Below, piece after piece: positions 49,996 to 50,000 of a stretch of 50,000 bases of DNA; the stretch's first letter is position 1, and each line of letters opens with the position of its first letter. The stretch is from Glandiceps talaboti (Eukaryota > Hemichordata > Enteropneusta > Spengelidae), in NCBI RefSeq assembly GCF_964340395.1, contig NC_135557.1, forward strand, positions 13,880,161-13,930,160. The letters run 5' to 3'. The notes under the pieces were generated by a model. It worked only from the letters and a program-made list of their open reading frames with translations, did not search any database and was not told the DNA's origin. A program made the position numbers and the translations under genes.

Positions 49996-50000
49996 TATAT

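Larger units (their letters stand above)
49044..50000. other. MEGF8 intron upstream of visible exon 1
   Basis: Almost entirely two MITEs (49170-49547, 49587-49995). No further MEGF8 exon is visible, so the start of CUB1 and the signal peptide must lie beyond the window. Confidence 0.75.

Overview
This is animal (eukaryotic) nuclear DNA: about 35-40% GC by eye, split genes with GT-AG introns, and many microsatellites, minisatellites and short inverted-repeat transposons. No prokaryotic signals, rRNA or convincing tRNA genes were seen. Two convergent genes fill most of it. My best guess for the organism is an invertebrate deuterostome, possibly an amphioxus. The reason is the striking number of intron minisatellites whose unit overlaps an exon-intron junction, which I recall (unverified) being described in amphioxus. 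The sequence alone does not prove the species.

Region 1-5.7 kb, + strand: the 3' part of a stand-alone WRN-type 3'-5' exonuclease gene. Four exons (634-3764) carry all the visible DEDDy catalytic residues, and the protein stops soon after the exonuclease domain with no helicase. Its likely 3' UTR and poly(A) signals follow to about 5.7 kb. Region 5.7-11.2 kb: no gene recognised; it holds foldback elements and short tandem repeats.

Region 11.2-49.04 kb, - strand: one very large gene, the orthologue of vertebrate MEGF8. I joined 42 exons by hand. Splice phases agree at every junction, and the reading frame stays open for 8,139 nt (about 2,712 residues plus stop). The 5' end (signal peptide and start of CUB1) lies beyond the window. 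Domain order: CUB1, EGFs, six kelch blades, PSI repeats, a cysteine-poor insert, more PSI repeats, EGF and laminin-EGF, CUB2, EGFs, six kelch blades, PSI repeats, EGF and laminin-EGF repeats, membrane-proximal domain, one transmembrane helix, and a cytoplasmic tail with the MASRPFA motif. In mammals MEGF8 works with the ubiquitin ligase MGRN1 and with MOSMO to lower surface Smoothened and so dampen Hedgehog signalling.

The most unusual feature is architectural. At least eleven MEGF8 introns, and one intron of the exonuclease gene, contain tandem repeats whose unit spans an exon-intron junction, so real 5' or 3' splice sites exist in 2 to 17 near-identical copies. In three cases the repeat is also open in the exon's reading frame, so use of a downstream copy would lengthen a kelch blade or PSI domain. 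Other elements: a tRNA-derived SINE whose 3' tail resembles that of a 5'-truncated LINE in the same window, Mutator-like foldback MITEs with 10-12 bp target duplications, several further MITE families, and a scattered 10-mer (AGCGCCCTCA).
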